This document shows, piece by piece, positions 42,201 to 52,385 of a stretch of DNA of 64,000 nucleotides. The notes beneath the pieces were generated by a model. It did not search any database and had not been told where the DNA came from. It was given only the letters and a program-made list of their open reading frames with translations. This DNA is from Hypomesus transpacificus (Eukaryota > Chordata > Actinopteri > Osmeriformes > Osmeridae): NCBI RefSeq assembly GCF_021917145.1, contig NC_061072.1, positions 14,362,742-14,426,741 of the forward strand, written 5' to 3'. The translations under genes were made by a program, and so were the position numbers. Each line of letters begins with the position of its first letter. Position 1 is the first letter of the stretch.

Positions 42201-42822
42201 GTACCGGACGGCCGTCCAAGAGTCCAGCCAGTGCACACCAGCTGCCCTCATGTTTGGGCGGGAATTACGGACACCGGTGGACTTGGTTTTCGGGACCCCG
42301 CCCGAGCCGGAGATTGCTGGAGGAAAGGAGATGGATTACTACCGGAGGTTGATAGATCGCCTCCAAGTAGTCCATGAGTACGCTCGTCAGGCCCAGGCTA
42401 ACTCTGGGGTGCGGCAGAAAAGAGCCTACGACACCCGGTGTCGGAAGCTGACCTTCAAGCCCAGTGACAAGGTCTGGGTGTATTGCCCTACTCGTAAGAA
42501 GGGGGTGTCACCCAAGCTATGCAGTCACTGGCAGGGGCCTAGTGAGGTTATGGAACGGGTTTCTGAGGTGGTGTATCGGGTGCGCATGCCTGGTCGGGGG
42601 CGTGTGGTGGTGCTGCACCAGGACAGACTATCACCATATCGCCCGCTTGCTCCAGAGACGGGTGGAGCAGAGAACGACACCAGCGGCACCATTCCCACTG
42701 GACAATGTAACCCCCCCCCTATGGCACCTTCTACCAGTCCCAGGAGGCCAACTCGGCGGCGGTTACGGCCAGGACACTTAAGAGACTACCTGTTGGGTGA
42801 TGGGGTTGTCGGGGACGACTGA
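39280..42822 (+). CDS. pol: pol polyprotein: protease, RT, RNase H, integrase
   Basis: About 1180 aa, open throughout, in the -1 frame relative to gag. Domains in order: aspartic protease with LVDTGST (DTG at 44-46); reverse transcriptase with VVYLDDLLVH (YLDD near 391) and FRVMPFGLCNAPATF; RNase H from VDTDASNVGVGAVLSQ (about 536); integrase HHCC zinc finger (H-x-x-x-GHYG through C-x2-C, about 776-815); and a DDE core with AVDILGPF (about 845), HSDQGRNFES (about 905) and LVERFNRT (about 941). A GPY/F-like C-terminal module (HWQGPSEVMERVSEVVYRV) follows. No ATG is needed if it is made as a Gag-Pol frameshift fusion. The nominal start given is the first near-cognate codon in the frame, not a claimed initiator. 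Confidence 0.95.
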   Translation: MRGPPPQSLAPPLSQELLIGRVGNTKGLYLDCWLDGQPCQALVDTGSTVSLVRPGVLPGTMGTLSGAWAKSDTNLVTVTGEKAATKGKKHLRIQAGNQEAEHEFWLANIQDSCIIGLDLLSRWGAYVDVLRAAITLGGETVALQAGQDKNTKVRDQQASCQTAATSDSMPGQPTNHTSAETSEAVRELCRRSSDGLDQQQCGQLRHLLEDYADIFAAKDEDCRRTGLVQHSIDTGTAQPIRLRPHRLALGKRQVAEDKVREMAAAGVIEPSDSPWAAPAVLVRKKNDSWRFCVDYRRLNAVTKKDSYPLPRIDDALDHITGSSWFSSLDLRSGYWQVELAPDARPKTAFTIGQGLWQFRVMPFGLCNAPATFERLMERVLAEIPRSRCVVYLDDLLVHASDFDRALGNLQEVFEAIRQAGLRLNPAKCRLLTRETQFLGHVVSAHGVATDPAKVAAVQNWPPPANVTELRSFLGLASYYRRFVRGFATIAKPLHRLTDKGQPFDWDDVCAGAFTQLKTDLTEAPILAYPDAEQPFIVDTDASNVGVGAVLSQSVGGVERAVAYFSRTLNRAERNYCVTRRELLAVVLALRQFRPYLHGSNFLVRTDHASLTWLLNFKNPEGQVARWLEALQEYDFEIQHRPGRLHANADALSRRPCAVLECRYCQRQEERDQPLTVAAIQTADCEGSSPWTSAQLQQCQEADATLAVVINWLATGRRPEWTEVSAHGPEVKAYQSQWGNLELHDGLVHRRWKAPGRGSDLLQLLVPRELRQQVLQTVHGSVGAGHYGIAKTLRRLRGRFYWPGCRRDVELYVHCCDLCTAKKGPTQRSHAPLQQYLVGAPMERVAVDILGPFPATDSGNRYVLVAMDYFTKWPEAYAVPDQSATTTAERLVEEMFARFGVPAELHSDQGRNFESQVFSEVCRRLGVSKTRTTPLHPQSDGLVERFNRTLATQLTILTSQHQRDWDRHLPLVLWSYRTAVQESSQCTPAALMFGRELRTPVDLVFGTPPEPEIAGGKEMDYYRRLIDRLQVVHEYARQAQANSGVRQKRAYDTRCRKLTFKPSDKVWVYCPTRKKGVSPKLCSHWQGPSEVMERVSEVVYRVRMPGRGRVVVLHQDRLSPYRPLAPETGGAENDTSGTIPTGQCNPPPMAPSTSPRRPTRRRLRPGHLRDYLLGDGVVGDD

Positions 42823-42828
42823 CCCCTC

Positions 42829-42840
42829 AGGTGGGGGCTA
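42829..42840 (+). promoter_or_regulatory. Polypurine tract of the Gypsy-type element
   Basis: AGGTGGGGGCTA immediately precedes the 3' LTR, the expected plus-strand priming site. Confidence 0.75.
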
Positions 42841-43212
42841 TGTAGCGACCCACGGATTGGTCGCGTGTTAACTCGCGCTGTTGGCGCAAAGGATTGTGGG
42901 TGGCGCAATTCACATACTTGTTTCATGTTTGGTTAATGTTGTATGCATGTTTGAGTTGAGTGTTGTTGTTCTGTCAATTAGGTTTGTCAGTGGATGATGT
43001 ATGGATATTAGTAACTATAAGTTATCGTTGTTGCCATAACTGTGAATTGTATGTGAGTTAATGACTTGTTGTTGGCATTCACATGTGATTGGTGGTGTAG
43101 TAATAAAACCTGTAGTCGAGCGGTGTATGGGACACAGGATAAAAAGGTCTTCTTCTCTGCGTCCGATTATTACGCATCCACTCCAATATAGACCCCTAGC
43201 GCCATCGTTACA
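42841..43212 (+). repeat. 3' LTR of the Gypsy-type element
   Basis: 372 bp, 371 identical to the 5' LTR by direct comparison. It is followed by the target duplication CTAT and the resumed UGT sequence. Confidence 0.97.
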
Positions 43213-43453
43213 CTATGTTAGGCATTGTAGGCCTGGGAAACTCAAAGACAAAGTCTACCCTCATGAGCCAGATGTCTGTGCCTTGCAGGAGATGGTAGAA
43301 GTTAGTTCCAGGCTCAAAGTACTTCTCCACCAGCCTATCATAATGAGGACTAACCACAAAACTATCGATGTACATGTTCAGGATGTAGTAGAACATGTTC
43401 TTAACCCTCTGGCTGAAAGTCATTTTATCTGGGACTGCACATCCGGTGGTGGG

Positions 43454-44994
43454 TGTAATACATGTAATTGTAATGTATGATTTCTTTCTTGGAGTATCGC
43501 TGCCAACAGAGGAAGTGGGTGAACTACGACCTGCTGAGCATCGCGCACGCCTGCCAAACCCCCGGCCCCTCCAATGGGTGACCAGCCTTGCTGAGCTGCC
43601 TCTTCAGTGGATAATTGACGCCAATCAAGGACAAGCCCCTTAAAAGGGGCATGTTGGCAAAGCAGGGGTAGCGGACATTAGTGGGCATTTGTACGGTGAC
43701 ATAGTGGAGCGAACAGCGGAGCGATTAATATGGACTGGTGAAGTTGCGACCCTTGTTTTATTGGTGCCTTTTAAATGTCACAGGTGGGGGCGCTGGTGCC
43801 TCCACTTAGTCTACTCTTACTCTGAGGAGCAAAACGTATCTCCCACTCAAAAGATGCCAAAACTCGTAGAATCGAGGAATAAAATGTATTAGGTTTATTG
43901 GTAAAAAAAAACAAAAAGAAAAGGAAGTCCTTGTTGTTGATCGCCTCAAGAGGCTCTGGCAGGAGATAAGGTAGCCTGGTTCCTCTGGTGGCCGCTGATA
44001 CTGGCCTCCTCCAGCAGGGGGAAGGGGGGTTATCCGGAGACTGCTGGAATAGTCCGATTGATTATTCTGCGCACACTGGACGTAATCCTATCGCCCACCC
44101 GGGACTGCAGGGTGCTCCAACTAGTGCATGAACGGCAAAATCTGTAAAACAGTGGAACATGGGCACACCACACATCAAACTCACGTGTGCAAGCGTAACA
44201 CAACTGTGGATAAAACCTCAAACTCAGGTGTATCAATAGGCCGAGCAGTCCGGGCAGCACGTTCCACAAGCTTGACTGCGTAGAATTCACGGTACTCAGC
44301 TTGGGCGAAAGTCCGTCTCCGTGCGCGCTGTGTTGCAGTCCCTTGCTCCCCCAGTCCTCTCTCTCTGCTTCCAGTCCTCTCTCTCTGCTTCCAGTCCTCT
44401 CTCTCTGCTTCCAGTCCTCTCTCTCTGCTTCCAGTCCTTCTCTCCGCTTCCAGTCCTCTCTCCGCCTCCAGTTTCAGTTCTCCTTCCAGTCCCCAACACT
44501 CCTTGATTGACGGTGATCTGAGTTTAAAAACCCTACCAATCCCCCGGTTAATTGCGACCAGCTGGGTGCTTCCCTGCTGCACACCTGCAGCTAGTTGGTT
44601 TAATATGGTACTGAATATGGTCCCCGTGACTTTTGTATTACTTTTTGTTTTAATCGTAGATGTATGGTCAGTGTCTTTATCAGTGTTGTATCTGTAGTTA
44701 TCCACACTTAGACCTTGACTTGCCGTGTAACCTCACTGCCGTTTGGAGTGCGTGTGTTAACCTAGTGTGTCGTGTTAACACGTTGACGGGTGTTTTTGCA
44801 GTGCTTATTTTACCGTGGTGTGTGTGTGAATTGGCTTATAGAGCATACGCTGTATTAGGGCACTAAAACCTACGATCTGCTGTTTCTTTAGATATATGTA
44901 ATACATTTGTGATACTGAAGTTTGTGGAGTTTACGGTGGTCACTGAAGTCCCATTCCAGATCCATAAGTTAGAGCAAGCAATTGAACCATTACA
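43454..44994. mobile_element. 1541-bp LTR-like insertion (probable solo LTR) in the UGT pseudogene
   Basis: Bounded by TGTAAT...ATTACA and flanked by a 5-bp direct repeat GTGGG (43449-43453 and 44995-44999). The intact UGT shows the empty site as GAGGTGGGCACG. It has no RT, integrase or gag. It carries AATAAA near 43880 and a 20-bp tandem repeat (44354-44440). TG...CA ends plus a 5-bp target duplication fit an LTR. With no internal region it is most simply a solo LTR, though a non-autonomous element cannot be excluded. Orientation is unknown. Confidence 0.82.
44353..44462. repeat. 20-bp tandem repeat inside the LTR-like insertion
   Basis: Four exact to near-exact units of CCAGTCCTCTCTCTCTGCTT, followed by three shorter variants. 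The minus strand is open and reads a charged repeat, but nothing supports a gene. Confidence 0.9.
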
Positions 44995-45304
44995 GTGGGC
45001 ACGTAGGATACTGGTGAGGGGGCCACCACAAAATGTCCCTCCCCACTAGTGATCCACCTCACATTAAAGACAGTGGGCAGCTTGAGCTCATGGGCTACTA
45101 GTACCCCGACAGGTATAGCAGGGTCCAAGAGAACCATATCATACTTGGTATCCCGAAGACTCTGAATCAGATTTTTGTTTTCAAACATCTGCACCACCAA
45201 CTGGCTAGCTTCCTCGTGCACCTTTGACAATTCAGTCAACATCTCAGAGTAGAAAGATAAGAGCGCCATCACTGATGCTCCTTTCTTCTGGATCTCTAAC
45301 ATCC

Positions 45305-46609
45305 TGTAGTGTGGTTTGCACGGTTAAGATTAGCAATACTTAGTTTATAATAAAGTATAGTAGTTCTTGGGGGCACCACCTCTGATTCGTGAAAGGGACA
45401 GAGGAAACCTTGTTTAATAATATTGAATAATAGCACTCGTAATAATCAGTCTAATCTTAAGTAGGGAATTCTATGAAAGTAGAGCAGATCATATAACGTG
45501 AGAGATACGCGAGTATTATACACAATGATTTATTTAAGATAATGTAATTATAGTGAACACATACCAGATAAGTTATGGGTTAGTTGGGCTAAAGCAGTAC
45601 AGTAGGCCTAAATTCTAATGAGAGCGCACTACACAATGGCTGCGTAGAGCGCGTGTGGAGGGGGAGGGGAGAGAGAGAGTGAGGAAGAGGTACAGAGGAA
45701 GAGGCTTCTATAGTAACAATGGACGATCAATAGCAACTGACCTAACGATGGTCAAGTTAAATCATTTGTAAAATACAATCAAACATCGACAATTCAATCA
45801 CAACATGCCAATATGTCACAAGTAAGAAATATTGCAAATCGCAGTTACTTTTGTCGGTTTGAAGAACGGAGTCAATGGTTCGTTATATCGAACGAATAGG
45901 AAACGGAATCTCTCGTCAAAGTTCCGGGCGCAAAGTGAATATGCAGGTTATGAGGTAAAGGTTAGGGAGTGACGCGTTCACCCCAAGTTAATCCTACGAA
46001 CAAGCGGGGGTGATTGTACGTTTGGCGATTTTATACTCCAAAGAACAGGGGGTCATCCGTGTGAAGGTGACCTCTCTCATTGGTCAGTTACTTCCACCTG
46101 GGCGTCGTCTTGAGATCTGCCCAGAGGTGTGAAGTGGCTGATAGTTTAAATTCCATTATCTCAAATGTCCATGAAATGCTTAAACTTCAGAATAAAGCAA
46201 TACAACGTTCATAACTGGTTGTGTTAGTATGATACAATTATTTTGATATCAAGATTGACTGATTTACTATATCTGAAGGGGAGTTATAATCAAACATCAA
46301 TTAAACACGTTCTAGGTAAATGAGAAAACACACGTTATAACACATCGACTACTGTCATTGAATTAGTGTCCATGAGCCATGTAGTCCTTGAGAAATATGT
46401 TTGTAAATCCACGAAAGAAAGTTCTCCCTTATACTCCATTGTCTGATACTGTGTGACCATGTGGTCTCTGTTCCTGACCCCATGCTGGGTCAGGGCTTTG
46501 AAGCATCTTCTGGGAGATAAGGACAAAGGGGGAAGGACCCTTCCCCCTTTTCGGGGGTAGGAGAAAGGTGTGGATGGTACCAAGCTTTGTCTGTTGACTC
46601 TCTGCTACA
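45305..46609. mobile_element. 1305-bp LTR-like insertion (probable solo LTR) in the UGT pseudogene
   Basis: Bounded by TGTAGTGTGG and CTGCTACA (TGTAG...CTACA), with 4-bp direct repeat ATCC (45301-45304 and 46610-46613). The intact UGT shows the empty site AACATCCTAACC near 50488. It has no transposase or RT frame. TG...CA ends and a short target duplication again fit a solo LTR. It is a different sequence from the 1541-bp element and from the Gypsy LTR. Confidence 0.8.
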
Positions 46610-46914
46610 ATCCTAACCAGGAAGGTCACAAAGTAATCTTCCTTCTCAATGCTCATTGGTTCTGGCATGGTGATGGTGATGGAACTATATTGTGGTGAAT
46701 CCTCCTTGATGTACACACTAGTGGATGTGTGGACCACTGTGACCTTATGACCCCTGGCGTGAAGCACTTTAATCAGCAATTCCATGTTGATCCAGTGGCT
46801 ACCATCCACAGGGAAGACCAGTATCTCACCTCCATGAGCTCCAGGACCTCCCAGAAGAGCAAAGGTTACAGCCAGGACCACACAGGTTAGAGGAAGATAC
46901 TTCATATTCCAACT

Positions 46915-49179
46915 CTAGAGAAATGACATACATGTCATTTAGTAAGGATTATAAACTTTAGTAAAAATGTAATTATATATATATATGTATTTATAATTTT
47001 TACTAAAAATTTAGTAAAAATTATAAACTTTACTTGAAACCAACAATAGTTTACATACATTTGTTCCTGACATATTTCCTAAATACTTTAAATACATAAT
47101 TAAACTTAATTAACCCAACTTCTAGACATTAGAAAAACATGTAACTAACTCCAGTTCACTTCATCTTTCAATTAAAGAGGAACATTTGGATGCATGGATT
47201 AGAACAGTTAAAAACTTCCCATTAAGATTGTAATCATTTAAACTAAACACTAAATGTAGGTTATTCATTGCTGCAATTTTGACATGTCATTTTATCTAAA
47301 AGTCCAGAGACATGCATGGATCATGGCTCATCTCCAATTAAAAACATTAACAGTAATCTTGACAGCATAGAGTATGCTCTCAGTGTGAGAACAGACTTCA
47401 AACTAGCACTGCCATTTGCATTGATTTAATGTAAAAGCATGAATAAAAAACATATTTTGAAACATTTCCTGTAGAGAGCTGTAACCAAACAAAATTCCCA
47501 AATTCTCACATTTATACATAAAAAACAAATGCTGCATTCACTTTCAAGCATCATTCAAATCATTTAGTGAATAGAAAAGGAACACAATTGTTTGTAGTGT
47601 TTTAATCTGTTGAAGTTGGAGAGTTGCTGAAGCCTACCTCAAATCCCTCTGCAGCAACAAACTTTCAACAAACTGTGGTTTCCCAGAGTCTAGCTTTAGA
47701 AGAAGTAGAGTCCAAACTCCAAATCCAAGTGTTGGTCTTTATGTTGCATAATCTAGGAGAGTTTATTCAAGGTAAAATTTATATTCATATTGGCAGCAGA
47801 TGTGTGGCTATGTGTGTCTGTGTGTTTCAGAGAAAAAGACAGGAGGCAGGGTGGTAATGCAAACCTTTTGTTGGACTCTCTTCCCTCACTACTGTCACAG
47901 CCCCTCATCCATTTTTTAACTCCACCCCGTCAGTATTATTTCAAAACAAGGACCTTTCTCCCATCCTAGAGCACGTATCGTAATTCTCATGCCTCATTTA
48001 CAACTTGGAGAACACTGAAGAAGTCTCTTGTTTAGTCTGTAAATATGGCTCCTAGATATGTACTCGACGTTCTTTCTATTTTCCGTGTTCAAAGTTGCAT
48101 GGCATTATACACTTTGGTAACATTTTGACCTTAGAGCTACTCTCTAATGTCACAGACATTTCCTAGTTGCATATTACAAAAAACAAACTTATGGCTATGC
48201 AGGCATAAGCAAGCTTCAGCAAACAGCATGAGGACAGTTTACGTGATACAAGCAACATCATTCATAGATAAGCATATTTCTCTTCTGATGAGAGTCATGA
48301 GCTATTATAGCTCACAGCTCATGAATAGTTATATGAATATAGCTAAAATAGCAGGGTATAGATCAAACATTGTTTATTATATTCAAAACATTCAGAACAG
48401 TATAAAAGTAATAAAGAAATCATTTGTTATCATCTTTAGTTATTCTTTATTGATCAGTGCTTGATGACAGACCTCTTTAACACACATAATGGAATGTTAA
48501 GACATTATTGGTGAATGTAAAAAAGAATCGAACTTGTCAAATAACATGTCCAACAGTCAGCACAAATAGGCAACTACTGTTTCTACAATGTAGAAAAGGC
48601 AACATTTGTATATAAAATATATATTAGGCAACACAGTGTGCACACACTGTATCCACTGTATACATGCATATAGTTTATTCTTTACTAATGTATTATTTTA
48701 TATTTCTCAATTTTCTTACAAACAAGCAGACCTACGGTATAACAAGTCTTGTCAATTCAGAGAGCAATTAATAATTATAATTGCTGAATTGTATTTTATT
48801 TAACCTCACAGCCATGACAGTGACCCAGTCATTGTTTAGTTCAGTAGTTTATAGTAACTTTTGCTGTACTAGTCAATAAAACAACGGTGAGCCCTACATG
48901 TCAACATGGTTCGACTGAGGACACATGGGGAGGGAGGATTATTGACATACAGTAGCTTAATAGAATGTAATTTAATAAACACAGTCACTACAATTATATT
49001 TTAAACACTTATAATGCAATAAAGCATTTATGTATTTGAAGTCAAGTGTAATTCATTTACAAGAAGTTAGAACTATCCAACTAAATTGCCTCATGTCATG
49101 ACCCATCAAAAATGTATTAATAAACTATTCTACCACATCTATTGAGGACGATTTAGTAGTGTTAAAAAAATATCTATTC
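46915..49179. other. Spacer between the two UGT copies, including a non-coding 5' exon of the pseudogene
   Basis: A non-coding exon of the broken copy ends (minus strand) at 47638 with donor GAG|GTAGGC and extends to about 47740. The same structure is found upstream of the intact copy, and flanks to about 47990 align with 51250-51660. The remainder is A/T-rich with no coding signature. A TTTATT at 48795-48800 could be the poly(A) signal of the intact UGT. Confidence 0.6.
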
Positions 49180-50781
49180 TTAATCTTTTTTAGTTTTCAG
49201 TTTCCTGCATGATTTGAAACAAAAAAAGCGGATAGATCCCACTGTAAGGGTTGCCAACAGAAACAAAATAGCCAGTAGGAAACTGATCACATCAAGGGAA
49301 TGATATGAGTACCAAGGCATCTTATAGGACTCTGTACGCAAATGGGCAGCTCCTTTATGCCTTATGACATATTCAATCCAATAGAGGGCAGTGTCTAAAG
49401 GATGCATAGGTTTATCCCGATGAAGACTAGAAAGTCGTTGCATGTTGTTCTTGTAGGAGGGGTCATGTAGGACATCTTGAATAGCTTCTAGAAAGTTCTG
49501 GCTCGTGAGCTTAGTGACTTCTAGCACCTTAGCAGCACCCCGTGTCTCCATTCTTAAGAGATTTTCAAACTGGTCAAACATAAGTGGCAAGCCTACAATT
49601 GGTACTCCATGATACATGGATTCATAGACCCCATTGGTTCCACCGTGGGCCACAAAGACCTTGACCTTTGGATGGCCCAGAAGATCGTTTTGGGGAATCC
49701 ACTTCATTAACATGGTGTTGTTACCTAATGTTGTTGGTCGCTCACCTTGATACCTCCATATGACCTTCTGAGGAAGCTGGGCAAAAGCTGCAGCAATCTC
49801 ATTGGTTATTTCCAAAGGCAAGCCTTGAACTAGTGTTCCCAGGGACATTAAGACAACCCCATGCTCACCTGAGCTCTGCACAAACTCCTCAAGCTCCTTT
49901 GGTAGAGGTTTGGAGTCCTTGCACTGAAAGCCACCAATGTACACTATGTTAGGCATTGTAGGCCTGGGAAACTCAAAGACAAAGTCTACCCTCATGAGCC
50001 AGATGTCTGTGCCTTGCAGAAGATGGTAGAAGTTAGTTCCAGGCTCAAAGTACTTCTCTACCAGCCTATCATAATGAGGACTAACCACAAAACTATCGAT
50101 GTACATGTTTAGGAAGTAGTGGAACATGTTCTTAGCCCTCTGGCTGAAAGTCATTTTATCTGGGACTGCACATCCCGAGGTGGGCACGTAGGATACTGGT
50201 GAGGGGGCCACCACAAAATGTCCCTCCCCACTAGTGATCCACCTCACATTAAAGACAGTGGGCAGCTTGAGCTCATGGGCCACTAGTACCCCGACAGGTA
50301 AACCAGGGTCCAAAAGAACCATATCATACTGGGTATCCCGAAGACTCTGCATCAGATCTTTGTTTTCAAACATCTGCACCACCAACTGGCTAGCTTCCTC
50401 GTGCATCTTTGACAATGCAGTTAACATCTCAGAGTAGAAGGATAAGAACGCCATCACTGATGCTCCTTCCTTCTGGATCTCTAACATCCTAACCAGGAAG
50501 GTCACAAAGAAATCTTGCTTCTCAATGCTCATCGCTTCTGGCATGGTGATGGTGATGGAACTATAATGTGGTGAGTCCTCCTTGATGTACCAGCTATTGG
50601 ATGTGCGGATCACTGTGACCTTGTGACCCCTGGCGTGAAGCCCCTCAATCAGCAGTTTCATGTTGACCCAGTGGCTACCCTCCACAGGGAAGACCAGTAT
50701 CTCACCTCCATGAGCTCCAGGACCTCCCAGAAAAGCAAAGGTCACAGCCAAGACCACACAGGTTAGAGGAAGATACTTCAT
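49180..50781 (-). CDS. UDP-glucuronosyltransferase, UGT5-like (intact, single coding exon)
   Basis: 533-aa ER-membrane enzyme that conjugates glucuronic acid from UDP-glucuronate to lipophilic substrates. It has a signal peptide (MKYLPLTCVVLAVTFAFLGG) and the N-terminal acceptor-binding domain with catalytic-type His in EGSHW (H37) and Asp in LLDPG (D158). The UGT signature region runs WIPQNDLLGHPKVKVFVAHGGTNGVYESMYHGVPIVGLP. A C-terminal membrane helix (FLLAILFLLATLTVGS) is followed by a dilysine ER-retention tail (KTKKD). The whole coding region is one exon. Nine bases upstream of the ATG is an acceptor (CTCTAG|AGTTGG), and a non-coding exon with donor GAG|GTAGGC ends at 51298, so only the 5' UTR is split. 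Intronless coding is the pattern I recall for fish UGT5. Substrates cannot be read from sequence. The neighbouring copy is broken. Confidence 0.93.
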   Translation of the reverse strand: MKYLPLTCVVLAVTFAFLGGPGAHGGEILVFPVEGSHWVNMKLLIEGLHARGHKVTVIRTSNSWYIKEDSPHYSSITITMPEAMSIEKQDFFVTFLVRMLEIQKEGASVMAFLSFYSEMLTALSKMHEEASQLVVQMFENKDLMQSLRDTQYDMVLLDPGLPVGVLVAHELKLPTVFNVRWITSGEGHFVVAPSPVSYVPTSGCAVPDKMTFSQRAKNMFHYFLNMYIDSFVVSPHYDRLVEKYFEPGTNFYHLLQGTDIWLMRVDFVFEFPRPTMPNIVYIGGFQCKDSKPLPKELEEFVQSSGEHGVVLMSLGTLVQGLPLEITNEIAAAFAQLPQKVIWRYQGERPTTLGNNTMLMKWIPQNDLLGHPKVKVFVAHGGTNGVYESMYHGVPIVGLPLMFDQFENLLRMETRGAAKVLEVTKLTSQNFLEAIQDVLHDPSYKNNMQRLSSLHRDKPMHPLDTALYWIEYVIRHKGAAHLRTESYKMPWYSYHSLDVISFLLAILFLLATLTVGSIRFFCFKSCRKLKTKKD

Positions 50782-51999
50782 ATTCCAACTCTAGAGAAAT
50801 GACATACATGTCAGTTAGTACGGAAATTCTAAACTTCACTTGATGGAAATAATAGTTCTCATTTCAATTGGAAAACATGAAACTAACACAAGGCATATTT
50901 CTAACTCAAGCATTTTATGCTTGCATTAGAAGACTTAAAAACTTCCCACCTAAATTCTAATCATTTAAACTACACAAAAAATATGCGTTACTCATTGCTG
51001 CAATTTTGTCTTGTCATTTAATGTTTCATTTAATACATTTAATGTAAATACAGGACAACATTTCGATAATTATGTTAACAGCAGACTTTCCAAGTAACCA
51101 ATACATGTTGTTAATATTTCCTAGTTTTACAAGAGCGCTGTAAACCAACACAATTCCCAAACACTCACATTCATGCATAATTAACAAATGTGTTCATGCT
51201 AAATTGATCCATTCACCCATTTAGTTTTTGTGAATAGAAAAGCAAACACGTTAATGGTATTGTAATCTGTTCAAGTTTGAGATTTGTTTGAGCCTACCTC
51301 AAATCCCTGTGCAGCAACAAACGTTGAACCCACTGTGGTTTCCTAGAGTCCAGTTATTGAAGAAGTAGAGTCCAAACTCCAAATCCAAGTGTTAGTCTTT
51401 TTGTTGCATAATCTGGGAGAGGCTATTTAGAGTAAACGTTATGTTCAAATTGACTGCAGATGTGTGGCTATGTGTGTCTGCGTGTTACAGAGAAAGAGAC
51501 AGGAGGCAGGGTGGTAATCCAAACCTCTTGTTAGACTCTCTCCCCTCTCTACTTCCACAGCCCCTCACCCATTGTTTTAACTCCACCCCCTCAGTATTAT
51601 TTCTATCTCAAAACAAGGAATTTCCTCCCACCCTAGAGCACAGAATTCTCATGACTCCTCATTTATGACTTGTTAACAAACACAGACGAATGCCGGGACA
51701 TTACGGGTGAATATAACATTTGCTCAAATGTGTCTAGTAACATCATTATAGTGACATGTCAAGCAGTAAATACAGAACAACAGATACAAACTATTTCTAC
51801 GATGTAGAAAAGGCAACAAACTATGGCAATGTTACATAAAATGTACACATACTTTATACATGCATTTTTTATTCTTTAATCACTGTATTCTTTTCTTTTT
51901 CTCTTTTTTCGTACGAGCAAGGAGACCTCCTGGCCATTCATTTCATACTGTATCTGGACAAAATATCAGCTTTCTGGACACTGGCAATTCTTTGATATT

Positions 52000-52203
52000 A
52001 CAGCTCTGGAAAAAAATAAGAGAACACTGCACCTTTTTCTTTCCTTTCCAAAAATGTTTAGAAGGAACATTTTGAGTGAGGAACAGAAGGGATCAATTTA
52101 AAGGCCACGGCAAGTTGAACCCTTCTGCTCCTCATTCTAAAGTTTTCTTTATTGGAAAGGAAAGAAAAAGGTGCAGTGGTCTAACTTTTTCCAGACCTGT
52201 ATA
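52000..52203. mobile_element. Palindromic MITE-like element
   Basis: About 200 bp, with long inverted arms. The left arm ACAGCTCTGGAAAAAA...CACTGCACCTTTTTCTTTCC matches the reverse complement of GGAAAGAAAAAGGTGCAGTG...TTTTTCCAGACCTGT on the right. It lacks any reading frame. It resembles a common fish DNA-transposon-derived MITE. Superfamily is not assigned. Confidence 0.85.
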
Positions 52204-52385
52204 TCTGGACAAAATGTCAGCCTTGGCATGTACACGCATTTTCAACTTCTGCATCAAATGGGGCGGAAATGCCACTATGAGGCAAGCCTGTGTTAGGAAT
52301 TTAAATCGTAGAAATAAAGTGGTAGTATTAAAAACAAATGTAGCTATATAAATGTCTGTATGTGCTTCATTGGATCATGGTTGAG

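Larger units (their letters stand above)
37866..43212 (+). mobile_element. Full-length young Gypsy-type LTR retrotransposon
   Basis: 5347 bp, flanked by a 4-bp target duplication CTAT (37862-37865 and 43213-43216). The uninterrupted sequence is visible in the intact UGT at about 49944. The 372-bp LTRs begin TGTAGCGACC and end in TCACA or TTACA. I see a single mismatch between them. Order inside: LTR, primer site, gag, protease-RT-RNase H-integrase, polypurine tract, LTR. No envelope-like frame is present. Both long frames are uninterrupted, so the element may be competent or was until very recently. It lies antisense to the UGT it destroyed. Clade within Ty3/Gypsy is not resolved by eye. Confidence 0.96.
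37088..46905 (-). pseudogene. Broken UGT5-like glucuronosyltransferase, split by three LTR insertions
   Basis: Tandem copy of the intact UGT at 49180-50781, read 46905 to 37088. Fragments: 46905-46610 (signal peptide and N-terminal domain), 45304-44995, 43453-43213 and 37865-37088 (signature region to C-terminal membrane anchor). The three gaps are mobile elements at 45305-46609, 43454-44994 and 37866-43212. There are also small lesions. One base is missing near 37834 (QCKDSKPLP region). A 26-nt net insertion near 37444-37470 shifts frame after NLLRMET. An in-frame 21-nt deletion near 37305 removes seven residues before TALYWIEY. Between lesions the sequence remains very close to the intact copy, so loss is recent. 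It shares the same 5' splice layout, with a non-coding exon near 47638-47740 and acceptor at 46915. It cannot make a full enzyme. Confidence 0.93.

Noticed and set aside
44181-44705. 174-codon minus-strand ORF with EAERGLEAER repeats
   Set aside because: Translation of the 20-bp tandem repeat within an LTR-like insertion. No domain or family signature.
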